64,000 nucleotides of DNA. Origin: Xanthomonas cassavae CFBP 4642. GTDB taxonomy: Bacteria; Pseudomonadota; Gammaproteobacteria; Xanthomonadales; Xanthomonadaceae. Positions 18,095-27,308 of the stretch are shown here, in pieces. Position numbers and translations under genes: made by a program. Within the stretch, counting starts at the first letter, position 1; each line of letters begins with the position of its first letter. The DNA lies in the NCBI RefSeq assembly GCF_000454545.1, contig NZ_CM002139.1:4865175-4929174 (forward strand), in the 5' to 3' direction. A model generated the notes under the pieces. The model saw only the letters and a program-made list of their open reading frames with translations, made no database searches and was not told the origin of the DNA.

Positions 18095-19789
18095 TTACGA
18101 CGCCAGCGCCTGCGCGTGCACCCCTGCGATGGCGCGACCGGAAGGGTCGGCCATCGCGGCAAAGCTCGCGTCCCAGGCGATGGCGGTCGGCGAGGAACAG
18201 GCAATCGACTTGCCGCCGGGCACGGTTTCGGCCGCGGCCTGGCTGGGGAAGAACTGCTCGAACAGGCTGCGATAGAAATACGCCTCCTTGGTCTGCGGCG
18301 GGTTGACTGGAAAGCGCCGGTCGGCCGCGGCCAGCTCGCGGTCGCTGACATGTGCGGCCGCATGCGCCTTGAGCCCGTCGATCCAGCCATATCCCACGCC
18401 GTCGCTGAATTGCTCTTTCTGCCGCCACAGGATCGATTCGGGCAGATACCCGGCAAATGCCTCGCGCAGCACGCCTTTTTCCATCCGAATCGCGCCGCCG
18501 CTGGTCTTGTCGATCATCTTGTAGCTGGCGTCCATGCGCATGGCCACATCCAGGAACTCGCGATCCAGAAACGGCACACGCGGCTCCACGCCCCAGGCCA
18601 TCATCGACTTGTTGGCGCGCAGGCAATCGTAGTTGTTGAGCGCGTCGAGCTTTCGCACCAGTTCCTCGTGGAATTCGCGCGCATTGGGCGCCTTGTGGAA
18701 GTACAGATAGCCGCCGAAGATTTCGTCGCTGCCCTCGCCCGACAGCACCATCTTGACGCCCATCGCCTTGATCCGCCGCGCCAGCAGGAACATCGGCGTG
18801 GAGGCGCGGATGGTGGTGACGTCATAGGTCTCGATATGGCGGATCACCTCAGGCAATACATCCAGCCCTTCATCGAAGGTGTATTCGAAGCCGTGATGCA
18901 CGGTGCCGATCGCCGCGGCAGCCACTTCGGCAGCGGCAAGATCCGGCGAGCCCTTTAGACCGATCGCGAACGAATGCAGCCGCGGCCACCAGGCTTCGGT
19001 GGCGTCGTTCTCTTCGATGCGATGGCGGGCGTAGCGCGCCGCTACGGCGGCAACCAGCGATGAATCCAGGCCTCCGGACAACAACACGCCGTACGGAACG
19101 TCGGTCATCAGCTGGCGATGCACGGCGCGTTCGAAGGCCTCGCGCAGTTCCTGCAGCGGCACCTGCACGCCTTCCACTTCGCCGTATTCGCGCCAGGCAC
19201 GCTCGTAGTAGCGACTGAGTGCGCCGGTGGCGCTGTCGTACCAGTGGCCCGGCGGAAACTGCGCGGCATCGGCGCAATCGTCCACCAGCGACTTCAACTC
19301 GGAGGCCACCCGCAACCGCCCTTCGCGGTCGTGGCCCCAGTACAGCGGCACCACGCCGATCGGATCGCGCGCGATGATCACCCGCCCGGCGGCGTTGTCC
19401 CACAGCGCGAATGCGAAGATGCCATTGAGGCGGTTGAGATACGAGGCCGGCGCGTCCTCGCGATACAGCGCGTTGATCACCTCGCAATCGGAGCCGGTCT
19501 GGAAGGGATACGGCTGCAGCAGTTCGGCCTTGAGTTCGCGGTGGTTGTAGATCTCGCCGTTGACCGCCAGCACCAGCTGCCCATCGGCGGACAGCAACGG
19601 CTGCGAGCCGCCGGCGGGGTCGACGATGGCCAGGCGCTCGTGCACCAGGATGGCACCGGTATCGACATAGACGCCGCTCCAGTCGGGCCCGCGATGGCGC
19701 TGCCGCTGCGAACATTCCAATGCCTGCCGGCGCAGCGCCTGCAGATCGTCACCGGGTTGCAGGCCGAAAATACCGAAGATGGAACACAT
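18095..19789 (-). CDS. asnB: Asparagine synthase (glutamine-hydrolysing)
   Basis: Cytoplasmic enzyme of 564 residues that makes asparagine from aspartate, glutamine and ATP. The N-terminal glutaminase domain starts MCSIFGIFG, so the nucleophile is Cys2 after Met removal. HRGPDWSGVY and NGEIYNHRELKAELL follow. The synthetase domain has the PP-loop LLSGGLDSSLVAA near residue 232. Length matches E. coli AsnB (554). AGGAG precedes the ATG at 19789 by about 7 nt. An upstream in-frame ATG at 19861 is rejected because the Cys2 N-terminus is required. The 5' leader carries an Asn-rich reading frame and a terminator, suggesting control by attenuation. Confidence 0.97.
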   Translation of the reverse strand: MCSIFGIFGLQPGDDLQALRRQALECSQRQRHRGPDWSGVYVDTGAILVHERLAIVDPAGGSQPLLSADGQLVLAVNGEIYNHRELKAELLQPYPFQTGSDCEVINALYREDAPASYLNRLNGIFAFALWDNAAGRVIIARDPIGVVPLYWGHDREGRLRVASELKSLVDDCADAAQFPPGHWYDSATGALSRYYERAWREYGEVEGVQVPLQELREAFERAVHRQLMTDVPYGVLLSGGLDSSLVAAVAARYARHRIEENDATEAWWPRLHSFAIGLKGSPDLAAAEVAAAAIGTVHHGFEYTFDEGLDVLPEVIRHIETYDVTTIRASTPMFLLARRIKAMGVKMVLSGEGSDEIFGGYLYFHKAPNAREFHEELVRKLDALNNYDCLRANKSMMAWGVEPRVPFLDREFLDVAMRMDASYKMIDKTSGGAIRMEKGVLREAFAGYLPESILWRQKEQFSDGVGYGWIDGLKAHAAAHVSDRELAAADRRFPVNPPQTKEAYFYRSLFEQFFPSQAAAETVPGGKSIACSSPTAIAWDASFAAMADPSGRAIAGVHAQALAS

Positions 19790-19861
19790 GGAAACACTCC
19801 TGATGAAACTGCGGGGATTGATGGCCGGTGGACAAGCGTGCTGCGCGAGAATGACACCCAT

Positions 19862-19894
19862 AAAAAAAAACCCGCATCGGCCGATGCGGGTTTT
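19862..19894 (-). terminator. Attenuator terminator in the asnB leader
   Basis: The minus-strand transcript reads AAAACCCGCATCGG then CCGATGCGGGTTTT, a perfect 14-nt inverted repeat (19894-19867), and runs on into nine consecutive U. It lies 72 nt before the asnB start and 30 nt after the stop of the Asn-rich leader frame, inside the asnB transcript. It is therefore best read as a regulated premature terminator rather than the end of a gene. Confidence 0.88.
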
Positions 19895-19947
19895 CTGATT
19901 CCTGGGCGTTTGGTTGTACTTCGCCTAGTCGCAGACCCGCATCGGCC
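19879..19947 (-). promoter_or_regulatory. Predicted antiterminator of the asnB leader
   Basis: The 13-mer GGCCGATGCGGGT occurs twice in the leader RNA: at 19947-19935, inside codons 23-27 of the leader peptide, and as the 3' arm of the terminator. The first copy can pair over all 13 bases with ACCCGCATCGGCC at 19891-19879, the terminator's 5' arm. That pairing would prevent termination. A ribosome stalled on the early Asn codons leaves copy 1 free; one that reaches the stop at 19927-19925 covers it. Confidence 0.75.
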
Positions 19948-20014
19948 GCGCACGATTATTCGCGCACAGGGCATTGCGGTTGGCGTTATTGCGGTTGGCG
20001 AGGCAGATGACCAT
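19925..20014 (-). CDS. Asn-rich leader peptide of asnB
   Basis: Reading frame of 29 codons, ATG to TAG. It contains seven Asn residues at positions 7, 9, 10, 12, 14, 19 and 20 (core LANRNNANRNALCANN). That is 24 percent Asn, far above what neighbouring frames show, and directly ahead of asparagine synthase. It is followed by the overlapping antiterminator and terminator segments. In classical trp, his or leu leaders the peptide is rich in the pathway's product, so Asn-tRNA starvation would stall ribosomes here and let asnB be transcribed. No good Shine-Dalgarno is visible before the ATG, which is the main weakness. Confidence 0.8.
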   Translation of the reverse strand: MVICLANRNNANRNALCANNRARPMRVCD

Positions 20015-20230
20015 GCAGTCGACGCTAACCGTTCGTTTTGGTCGGTGCAACTGTTTCAGCGGCAACGAGGGTCGAGAGCGGCTAACAGAACGTCGCACGT
20101 CGTGGTCGGCTGGGCGTGGCCGACGCGCTCAGCACCGGAGTGGACGCGAGGTGCATGCCGATTCCGGGCAGCGGCCGCGCCCGCCTGGTGGCTGCGCCGT
20201 CGTTCTGCGCGCCGCTCCAGGCACCGGTAC

Positions 20231-21364
20231 TCACTCGATCAGCAGCCGCTCGACCAGCGTGCAATACAGCGCAGGCAAGGCCTCCAGATCGGCCACACGC
20301 ACGTGCTCGTCGACCTGATGGATGCTGGCATTGACCGGGCCGACCTCGATGCACTGCGCGCCCAGCGGTGCGATGAAACGCGCATCGGAGGTGCCGCCGC
20401 CGGTGCTTTCTTCCGGCGCTGCGCCAGCGAACTGAGCCAATACCTCGCGCGCGACGCTGCGCAGGCGGCCTTCCGGGGTATAGAACGGCTCGCCGCTGCG
20501 ATGCCAGCGCAGGGTGTAGTCCAGCCGGTGTCGATCGAGCATGGCGGCGATGTCCGCTTCCAGCCGCGGCGCATCCCAATGCGGGGTGTAGCGCAGATTG
20601 AAGGCGACCTGCAGCTCGCCGGGGATCACGTTATTGGCACCGGTGCCGGCGTGGATGTTGGACAGTTGCAGGCTGGTGGGCGGAAAACTTTCGAAGCCCG
20701 CGTCCCACTGGCGCGCCACCAGTTCGGCCAGCGCCGGAGCGGCCTGGTGGATGGGGTTGCGCGCCTTGTGCGGGTACGCCACATGCCCTTGCACACCGCG
20801 CACCGTCAGCGCGCCGGACAGGCTGCCGCGCCGGCCCACCCGCAGCAGGTCGCCCAGCCGTTCGGTGGATGAGGGCTCGCCGGTGATGCACCAGTCGATG
20901 CGCTGCCCGCGCGTGCGCAGCAGTTCGGCCACGCGGCGCACGCCGTCGATGGCATCGCCTTCTTCGTCGGAGGTCAACAGGACCGCCAGCGTGCCGGGGT
21001 GCTGCGGGTGCTCGGCCACGAACTGCTCTGCCGCAACGACGAACGCGGCCACGCTGCCTTTCATGTCGGCCGCGCCGCGCCCGTACAACATGCCATCGCG
21101 GATCTGCGGTGCGAATGCATCGCTGGTCCACGCATCGCGTGGTCCTGACGGCACCACGTCGGTATGCCCGAGCAATACAAGCACCGGTGCACCGCTGCCG
21201 TGCGTGGCCCAAAGATTGTCGACCTCGCCCAGGCGCAAGTGTTCGCACGCGAAACCTGCGGCAGCCAGGCGCTCGGCAAGCAGCGCCTGGCAGCCTGCAT
21301 CCTCGGGAGTCACCGACACGCGTGCGATCAGGTCGCAGGTCAATTGCAGGACGTCGCTGGTCAT
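20231..21364 (-). CDS. dapE: Succinyl-diaminopimelate desuccinylase
   Basis: Cytoplasmic di-zinc M20 peptidase-family enzyme of 377 residues that releases succinate to form LL-diaminopimelate for lysine and peptidoglycan synthesis. The metal-site motifs are [14 protein letters not shown] near 66, [10 protein letters not shown] near 95, and the catalytic Glu pair in [11 protein letters not shown] near 131. Later motifs are [11 protein letters not shown] and [11 protein letters not shown]. The ATG at 21364 gives the family N-terminus. It lies downstream of the ArsC-like gene and dapD on the same strand, as in many gammaproteobacteria, where yffB and dapE also pair. Confidence 0.96.
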   Translation of the reverse strand: MTSDVLQLTCDLIARVSVTPEDAGCQALLAERLAAAGFACEHLRLGEVDNLWATHGSGAPVLVLLGHTDVVPSGPRDAWTSDAFAPQIRDGMLYGRGAADMKGSVAAFVVAAEQFVAEHPQHPGTLAVLLTSDEEGDAIDGVRRVAELLRTRGQRIDWCITGEPSSTERLGDLLRVGRRGSLSGALTVRGVQGHVAYPHKARNPIHQAAPALAELVARQWDAGFESFPPTSLQLSNIHAGTGANNVIPGELQVAFNLRYTPHWDAPRLEADIAAMLDRHRLDYTLRWHRSGEPFYTPEGRLRSVAREVLAQFAGAAPEESTGGGTSDARFIAPLGAQCIEVGPVNASIHQVDEHVRVADLEALPALYCTLVERLLIE

Positions 21365-21474
21365 CGTTATCTCTTGCCGGTAGATGCATGCCGCGCACGC
21401 GTGGAAATGGGCAACCTGCGCTTGCACGCAGCACTCTGCAGCCCATCAGGCGAAACGATGGCGCCGCATTGGCC

Positions 21475-21831
21475 TCAGCCGATCGAAAAGCGCGCCTTGA
21501 AGCCGTTGTCGGAGAAGCCCTGGCTGACGACGCCGTCGTCGGTCACCATCACCGGGCGGCGGATCAGCTGCGGATACTCGCGCAACAGCAGCTTCCACTC
21601 CGCCTCGGAACCGGGCGTCTTCTTGTTGTCGGGCAACTGCCGCCAGGTGGTGGAGGATTTGTTGATCAAGGCGTCGAATCCGCCGACCTTGCCGGCCCAC
21701 TCCAGCAGTGTTTCCGGCGACGGTTTGTTGTCCCGGTAATCCACAAACGTATAGGCGACGCCGAACCGGTCGAGCCACTTGGTGGCCTTCTTGCAGGTGT
21801 CGCAGTTCTTCAATCCGTAGAGCGTGGTCAT
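21475..21831 (-). CDS. ArsC/Spx-family thioredoxin-fold protein (YffB-like)
   Basis: Small protein of 118 residues. It has a CxxC-type redox motif near the start (LKNCDTCKKATKWLDRF, Cys10 and Cys13) and the family features VDYRDNKPS, NKSSTTWRQL and RRPVMVTDDG. It resembles E. coli YffB, which also neighbours dapE, rather than true arsenate reductases. Its function in the operon is unknown. The ATG at 21831 is preferred; the frame runs upstream to 21906 but that part is encoded by a dispersed repeat. Confidence 0.88.
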   Translation of the reverse strand: MTTLYGLKNCDTCKKATKWLDRFGVAYTFVDYRDNKPSPETLLEWAGKVGGFDALINKSSTTWRQLPDNKKTPGSEAEWKLLLREYPQLIRRPVMVTDDGVVSQGFSDNGFKARFSIG

Positions 21832-21861
21832 CTCTGTGTCCCGGTAAATCGGCCTATAACG

Positions 21862-21898
21862 CCCCTCTCCTGCCGGGAGAGGGGCTGGGGTGAGGGGA
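21862..21898 (+). repeat. Dispersed repeat, short copy C
   Basis: CCCCTCTCC, a short loop and GGGAGAGGGG form a near-perfect hairpin (21863-21884), followed by CTGGGGTGAGGGG. These are the two ends of the longer elements at 13953-14069 and 57240-57346 without their middle. The repeat lies in the 75-bp gap between dapD and the ArsC-like gene. Confidence 0.7.
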
Positions 21899-21906
21899 CG
21901 GGCCAA

Positions 21907-23058
21907 TCAATCCGCCAGCCCGCGCAGCAGTTCATTGACGCTGGTCTTGCTGCGCGTTTTGGCGTCCACCTGCTTGACGATCACCGCGCAATACAGCGAG
22001 TGCGTACCGTCCTTGGACGGCAGCTGGCCGGAGACCACCACGCTGTACGGCGGCACATACCCATAGGAAATCTTGCCGGTGGCACGGTTGTAGATGCGCG
22101 TGCTCTGGCTGATGAACACGCCCATGCCGATCACGCTGTGGTGGCCGATGACCACGCCTTCGACCACTTCCGAGCGCGCACCGATGAAGCAATGGTCTTC
22201 GATGATGGTGGGGCTGGCCTGCAGGGGTTCGAGCACGCCGCCGATGCCGGCACCGCCGGACAGGTGGCAATGCTTGCCGATCTGCGCGCACGAGCCCACC
22301 GTGGCCCAGGTGTCGACCATGGTGCCTTCGCCGACGTAGGCACCGATATTGGTGAAGCTCGGCATCAGCACCACATCCTTGCCGAAATAGGTACCACGAC
22401 GCGCCACCGCGCCCGGCACCACGCGCACGCCGGCCTTGCGGAATTCCGCTTCGTGGAAGCCGGCAAAGCGCGATTCCACCTTGTCCCAGAACGGTGCCGG
22501 CTGCGCGTCGATCACCGCCATCTCGTTGACGCGGAAATACAGCAGCACCGCTTTCTTCAACCACTCGTTGACGGTCCAGCCGCCCTGCCCGTCCGGCTCG
22601 GCCACGCGGAATTCACCGCTTTCCAGGCCATCGATCACGCGGGTGACGATGGCGCGGGTGGAGCCGTCGATCTCGTCCATGGTCAAGGTGGCGCGACGCT
22701 CGAAGGCGCTTTCGATGCCGAACTTGAGTTCATCGTTGCCCACATGGGTTGCCGCGCTCTGCACCGCCTGATCGGCGATCGGCAGCTTCCTGGCGGCAGC
22801 GGCCTTGTTGGCCGCCGGCGCCGAGACCACATGGGTCGGCTGCCTGGCCACGCGCGGCACGCCAGCCGCCCTCTTCACCGCAGCGCTCTTCGCCATGGCG
22901 GGCTTGGACGCAGCGCGCTTGCCGGCAGCTGCCAGTGGCTTCGCCTTGGCGGCGGGCGTTGCCTTGGCGGCCTTGCTGCTGGGCGTGCGGGCTTGCTCGG
23001 ATGCGGCGCTGGCAGCAGTCGCGCTGGACTTGCGCGCGGTCTTCTTGGTGGTGGCCAT
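21907..23058 (-). CDS. dapD: Tetrahydrodipicolinate N-succinyltransferase with long N-tail
   Basis: Succinylates tetrahydrodipicolinate in the lysine/diaminopimelate pathway, supplying the DapE branch. The left-handed beta-helix core is clear: [60 protein letters not shown] and [20 protein letters not shown]. Typical DapD has about 275 residues; this one has 383. Residues 1 to about 107 form an Ala/Lys-rich, low-complexity tail resembling histone-H1 or AlgP-like segments (for example [20 protein letters not shown]). GGAG lies 6-9 nt before the ATG at 23058 and there is no ATG near the core, so the tail looks genuinely translated. Confidence 0.93.
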   Translation of the reverse strand: MATTKKTARKSSATAASAASEQARTPSSKAAKATPAAKAKPLAAAGKRAASKPAMAKSAAVKRAAGVPRVARQPTHVVSAPAANKAAAARKLPIADQAVQSAATHVGNDELKFGIESAFERRATLTMDEIDGSTRAIVTRVIDGLESGEFRVAEPDGQGGWTVNEWLKKAVLLYFRVNEMAVIDAQPAPFWDKVESRFAGFHEAEFRKAGVRVVPGAVARRGTYFGKDVVLMPSFTNIGAYVGEGTMVDTWATVGSCAQIGKHCHLSGGAGIGGVLEPLQASPTIIEDHCFIGARSEVVEGVVIGHHSVIGMGVFISQSTRIYNRATGKISYGYVPPYSVVVSGQLPSKDGTHSLYCAVIVKQVDAKTRSKTSVNELLRGLAD

Positions 23059-23075
23059 GGGGGTCTCCAGGAGTG

Positions 23076-25685
23076 CTAGGCGGGATCGAGACAGGCGCAC
23101 AGCGCATCGCACAGCGCCTGCCGGGCGGGTTCGGACAACGGGCGGTCGTGCTCGTCGGTGATCTGGAACTGATCTTCGGCACGCTCGCCGAAGGTGGCAA
23201 TGCGCGCATCGTGCACGCGCAGGTGCTGTATGCGCAGCACATGCGCGACATCGGCGAGCAGGCCGGGGCGGTCGGGTGCGACCAGGCTGATGCGGGTACG
23301 GCGGCCGCCGGCGCTTTCGCTGAATTCCACCCGCGGCGCGAAGCGGAAATGCCGCAACTGGCGCGGCACCGCGCGTCGCGCCGGGCGCACCTTGGCCAGA
23401 TCGCCGGCCAGCACCTGGCGCAAGGTCGCGGCCAACCGCTGCGGGTCGCCGTCGGCGTATGTCTCCTGCGGCAGTACTTCGAACACGTCGAAGATCGCAT
23501 CGTGCGGCGCATCCAGCACGCGTGCGCGGTGGATGCCATAGCCCTTGCGGTCCAGCGTGGCCACGATCGCCGAAAACAGGCCGTCGCGGTCGGGCGAGTA
23601 CACGAACACTTCCAGCGCGTCGTTATCCGGTACTGCGCGGCGCGCCTTGACCAGTGTCTGGCCGATCTCCACCTCGATCAACGAGGCGGCCTGCCAGGCC
23701 AGTTGCTCCGGACGGAAGCGCAGGAAGTTTTCGTCCGGCATGCCGGCGAACTGGCGATCGATGGTGGCATCGTCATGCCCTTGCGCCTGCATCAGCGCGC
23801 GCGCGGAGTCGCGCGCCTCGCGCAGGCGCTCCTCGCGCGGTGGCGGATGCTCCAGCCCTTCGCGCAACGCGCGGCGTGCGGCGAAATACAGGTCGGCCAG
23901 CAAGCGGTCCTTCCATGCATTCCACAGCTTGGGACTGGTGCCGGCGATGTCGGCGCAGGTCAGCAGATAGAGATAATCCAGTCGTTCGCGCGTGCCCACC
24001 AGGGTGGCGAAGCGGTGGATCACCTCGGGGTCGGAAATGTCCTGCTTCTGCGCGGTGACCGACATGCGCAGGTGCTGCTCCACCAGCCAGGTCACCAGCT
24101 CGGTGTCGCCTTCGCTCAGCCGATGCGCCAGGCAGAATGCGCGCGCATCCACCGCGCCCAGTTCGGAGTGATCGCCGCCGCGGCCCTTGGCGATGTCATG
24201 GAACAGGCCGGCCAGCAGCAGCAATTCCGGCTTGCGCAGGCGCGGCCAGACTTCATGCGTGATCGAAAAGCGCTCGTCGGCGCGGCCGGCGGCAAACAGC
24301 GCGATGTTCCGCAACACCATCAAGGTGTGCTGGTCCACCGTGTAGACGTGGAACAGGTCGAACTGCATGCGCCCGGAGACGCTGGCAAACGCAGGAATCC
24401 ACTGCCCCAGCACACCCAGCCGCGCCATGCGGTTGAGCGTTTCCACCGCACGCTGGCCGCGCAGCAGCGCCATGAAACGGTCGCGCGTGGCAACATCGGC
24501 GACGTCGTAGGCCGGTAGATCGTGCAGCACCTCGGCCAGTGCCCGCGCGGTCAGCGAATGCAGTCCGCGCACCTCGCGATGCGTGGCCCATTGCGCGAAC
24601 AGCGCGAACACCTGCAGCGCATTGCCTTCGGGCCAGCTGTCGGCATCGGCGGCCAGATAGCCCCGGCGCAGGCTGAAGCCGTCGCCCAGTGGCTCGGGGA
24701 CCGCTTCGCCGTCGAATTGTTCTTCAAAGCGCTGCAGCAGCCGGTCGCTGATGCGACGAATCAGCGCAGCGCTACGATAGAAGCGCTGCATCATCTTTTC
24801 CACGCCCAGACTTTCCGGGTCGTCGGCAAAGCCCAGCCGCTGCGCCAGGGTCTTCTGATAATCGAAGCGCAGGCGCTCTTCCGGCCGGTTGGCGACGATA
24901 TGCAGGCCGAAGCGCAGCCGCGCCAGTTCCTCACGCTCGCGCCGCAATGCAGCGGCCTCATCGAAACCGACGTGGCCCAGCCCGACCAGCGCCTCCAGAT
25001 CCTTGACCCCGAACGCGCGCAGCGCCATCCAGCCCAACGTCTGCAGATCGCGCAGGCCACCCGGGCCATCCTTGATGTCGGGTTCGAGGTTATCGGCGGT
25101 ATCGCCGAAGCGCTGATGGCGCGCCAGCAATTCCTCGCGCTTGGCCTGGAAGAAGTCCCGTGGCGGCCACACCTGTTGCGGCGCGATCGCCTTCGCCAGC
25201 GCCGCGCGCGCCTGGCCATCGGCCACCAGTGCGCGCGATTCGATCAGCGCCGTGAGCACCGTCTGGTCCGCCGCGGCCACCGTGCACTGCGCAGGCGAGC
25301 GCACCGCGTGGCTGATCGGCAGGCCCACATCCCACAGCAACGCGAACAGGCGCGCCAGGTGCTGCTCATGCTGTTGCTGGACCGCGCCTTCGCCCAGCAC
25401 CAGCACATCGACATCCGAGCGCGGGAACAGCTCGCCGCGCCCGTAGCCGCCCACCGCATGCAGCGACAGGCCGCTGTCGGCCGGGATGCAGCGGGTCCAG
25501 GCGTTGCGCATCAATTGATCGACCGCGCGCGCGCGCAGGGCTACCAGCCGTTCGATCGGTTCGCCCTGGTCGAAGCGCTTGCACAGGCGCATGTCCGCAT
25601 GCACCAGCAGCGGACGGGCCTGTGCGGCCCATTCCGCGTCGCCGGCGACGCCCGGGTCGGGTCGCTCCGCCGGCGCGTCCGTCAT
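23076..25685 (-). CDS. glnD: Bifunctional uridylyltransferase/uridylyl-removing enzyme
   Basis: Nitrogen sensor of 869 residues that uridylylates and deuridylylates PII according to glutamine. The nucleotidyltransferase domain has [20 protein letters not shown] near residue 80. The HD domain has [17 protein letters not shown] near residue 495. Two C-terminal ACT domains follow ([20 protein letters not shown] and [20 protein letters not shown]). Its ATG overlaps the stop of map by ATGA, and dapD starts 17 bp after its stop, so map-glnD-dapD are probably co-transcribed, as in other gammaproteobacteria. Confidence 0.97.
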   Translation of the reverse strand: MTDAPAERPDPGVAGDAEWAAQARPLLVHADMRLCKRFDQGEPIERLVALRARAVDQLMRNAWTRCIPADSGLSLHAVGGYGRGELFPRSDVDVLVLGEGAVQQQHEQHLARLFALLWDVGLPISHAVRSPAQCTVAAADQTVLTALIESRALVADGQARAALAKAIAPQQVWPPRDFFQAKREELLARHQRFGDTADNLEPDIKDGPGGLRDLQTLGWMALRAFGVKDLEALVGLGHVGFDEAAALRREREELARLRFGLHIVANRPEERLRFDYQKTLAQRLGFADDPESLGVEKMMQRFYRSAALIRRISDRLLQRFEEQFDGEAVPEPLGDGFSLRRGYLAADADSWPEGNALQVFALFAQWATHREVRGLHSLTARALAEVLHDLPAYDVADVATRDRFMALLRGQRAVETLNRMARLGVLGQWIPAFASVSGRMQFDLFHVYTVDQHTLMVLRNIALFAAGRADERFSITHEVWPRLRKPELLLLAGLFHDIAKGRGGDHSELGAVDARAFCLAHRLSEGDTELVTWLVEQHLRMSVTAQKQDISDPEVIHRFATLVGTRERLDYLYLLTCADIAGTSPKLWNAWKDRLLADLYFAARRALREGLEHPPPREERLREARDSARALMQAQGHDDATIDRQFAGMPDENFLRFRPEQLAWQAASLIEVEIGQTLVKARRAVPDNDALEVFVYSPDRDGLFSAIVATLDRKGYGIHRARVLDAPHDAIFDVFEVLPQETYADGDPQRLAATLRQVLAGDLAKVRPARRAVPRQLRHFRFAPRVEFSESAGGRRTRISLVAPDRPGLLADVAHVLRIQHLRVHDARIATFGERAEDQFQITDEHDRPLSEPARQALCDALCACLDPA

Positions 25686-26458
25686 GCCGGCGCGGGCGAA
25701 TTGGCCGACAGCGTCAGCACATCCACGCCGTCTTCGGTCACCGCCACCATGTGTTCCCACTGTGCGGACAACTTGCGGTCCTTGGTCACCACCGTCCAGC
25801 CGTCGGGCAGGGTCTTATGGTGATAGGTGCCTTCGTTGATCATCGGCTCGATGGTGAAGGTCATTCCCGGCTTGAGCACCAGGCCCTCGCCCGGACGGCC
25901 GTAATGCATCACCTGCGGTTCGTCGTGATAGACCTTGCCGATGCCGTGGCCGCAGTAGTCGCGTACCACGCTGAAGCGCTCGGCTTCGGCGAACTTCTGG
26001 ATCGCGTGCCCGACATCACCCAGCGTGGCACCCGGCTTGACCGCGCGGATACCGCGCCACATCGCCTCGTAGGTGGTTTCCACCAGCCGCTTGGCCATGA
26101 CCGAAGGCGTGCCCACGTAATACATGCGGCTGGTATCGCCATGCCAGCCATCCTTGATGACGGTGACATCGATATTGACGATGTCGCCCTCCTTCAGGAC
26201 CTTGGCCGCGCTGGGGATGCCGTGGCAGATCACGTTGTTGACCGAGGTGCACACGCTCTTGGGAAAGCCGCGGTAGCCCACGTTGGCAGGAATGGTGCCC
26301 TGCACGTTGACGATGTGGTCATGGCAGATGCGGTCCAGCTCGGCTGTGGTCACGCCCGGCCTGACATGCGGGCCCACGACGTCGAGCACCTCGGCCGCCA
26401 GACGACCGGCCACACGCATCAGTTCGATTTCTTCTTGGGTTTTCAGATTGACGCTCAT
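25682..26458 (-). CDS. map: Methionine aminopeptidase, type I
   Basis: Cytoplasmic metalloprotease of 258 residues that removes the initiator Met. The five metal ligands lie in known motifs: DVTVIKDGWHGDTSRMYYVG (Asp pair), YCGHGIGKVYH (His), FTIEPMINEG (Glu) and WTVVTKDRKLSAQWEHM (Glu region). CHGIP around residue 79 holds the conserved substrate His. It is first in the leftward block with glnD and dapD. In E. coli map is also next to glnD and divergent from rpsB; here about 6.4 kb with fimbrial genes separate map from rpsB. Confidence 0.97.
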   Translation of the reverse strand: MSVNLKTQEEIELMRVAGRLAAEVLDVVGPHVRPGVTTAELDRICHDHIVNVQGTIPANVGYRGFPKSVCTSVNNVICHGIPSAAKVLKEGDIVNIDVTVIKDGWHGDTSRMYYVGTPSVMAKRLVETTYEAMWRGIRAVKPGATLGDVGHAIQKFAEAERFSVVRDYCGHGIGKVYHDEPQVMHYGRPGEGLVLKPGMTFTIEPMINEGTYHHKTLPDGWTVVTKDRKLSAQWEHMVAVTEDGVDVLTLSANSPAPA

Positions 26459-26775
26459 GGCGGGGATTATCGCCGATTCGGGCTAAATCTGAACGACCTG
26501 GTACAGCGTTTTTTACGCGACGCCTTGCCGTCACCCAAGCAGACCGGACAGCAGAAAACCGCCGCTGCCGACTATCGATCTGTGATCGTGTGCACGCAGC
26601 GTCAAAGTTCGGCCTGACGAAGTCATCTGCAAGACATCCCAAATCGGGTGAAAGATCGAGCGGAAACAGGTAGATACACGATGAATTCGCCGTTATGTTT
26701 GGCATGGCGGATGCATTGCATGGATTGCGACGAATGGTCGCGCCATCAATGACCTGACCGGTCAAGGAAATGTCC
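26459..26775 (+). promoter_or_regulatory. Divergent control region map / fimbrial cluster
   Basis: Non-coding 317 bp that must contain the leftward map promoter and the rightward fimbrial promoter. TGTGA-N6-GCACG at 26581-26596 is a half-decent match to a CRP/Clp-type site (TGTGA-N6-TCACA). AAGGA at 26764-26768 is the ribosome-binding site of the first fimbrial gene. I see no convincing sigma-70 promoter. Confidence 0.35.
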
Positions 26776-27300
26776 ATGCGTACTGTCCGCCCTGTCCTGC
26801 TGTCCCTCGGCCTGCTCTCGACCATCGGCGTCGCCACCGCAGCAGATACCACCACCTTCAACGTCAAGATCGCCGTCACCAAGGCCTGCACCATCACCGC
26901 CGCCTCCGCTACCGACGTGGACTTCGGTTCGGTGCTGTCCACCTCCACCGCCAACGCCGATGCCAACGGCAGCGTGACCGCCCAGTGCACCGCATTGACG
27001 CCCTACAACATCGCGCTGAGTGCAGGCAGCAACGCCGGCACCGCCAACGACGTCACCACCCGCCGCATGAAGAATGCCGACCCGCTGGTCACCACCAACA
27101 ACTTCATCGCCTACCAGCTGTATCAGGACCTGGGCCGCAGCACCGTCTGGGGCAGCACCACCGGCACCAACACGCTGAGCCGCACCGCCACCGGCATCAA
27201 CCAGGTCTATCCGGTTTACGGCCGGGTGACCAACCCGTCGGCCAACAACCCCGCCATCGGTAGTTACCAGGACACGATCACCGCCACGATCATCTATTGA
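26776..27300 (+). CDS. Spore-coat-U domain fimbrial subunit (CsuA/B-like)
   Basis: Probable major pilin of a Csu-type (archaic) chaperone-usher fibre, 174 residues. The signal peptide is cleaved after about VATAA. The mature part shows the SCPU pattern: FNVKIAVTKACTITAASATD, VDFGSV, VTAQCTALTPYNIALSAGS, a central RRMKN and YQLYQDLGRSTVWG, PVYGRV and the C-terminal QDTITATIIY strand. Two cysteines (VTKAC, TAQC) fit one disulphide. The start at 26776 is favoured over the ATG two codons upstream because AAGGA sits 7 nt before it, whereas the first ATG is almost in contact with it. It heads the cluster. Confidence 0.85.
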   Translation: MRTVRPVLLSLGLLSTIGVATAADTTTFNVKIAVTKACTITAASATDVDFGSVLSTSTANADANGSVTAQCTALTPYNIALSAGSNAGTANDVTTRRMKNADPLVTTNNFIAYQLYQDLGRSTVWGSTTGTNTLSRTATGINQVYPVYGRVTNPSANNPAIGSYQDTITATIIY

Positions 27301-27308
27301 GTCCGCGC

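Noticed and set aside
19787..19861. N-terminal extension of AsnB from an ATG at 19861
   Set aside because: Cys2 must be the N-terminal nucleophile, so translation has to begin at 19789. The ATG at 19861 follows the U-run of the leader terminator directly.
21829..21906. Longer ArsC-like protein starting at 21906
   Set aside because: The extra residues are encoded by a dispersed repeat, and the family N-terminus starts at 21831.
26581..26596. CRP/Clp-type operator before the fimbrial genes
   Set aside because: Only the left half-site TGTGA is good; the right half matches 3 of 5, so it is not listed as a separate site.
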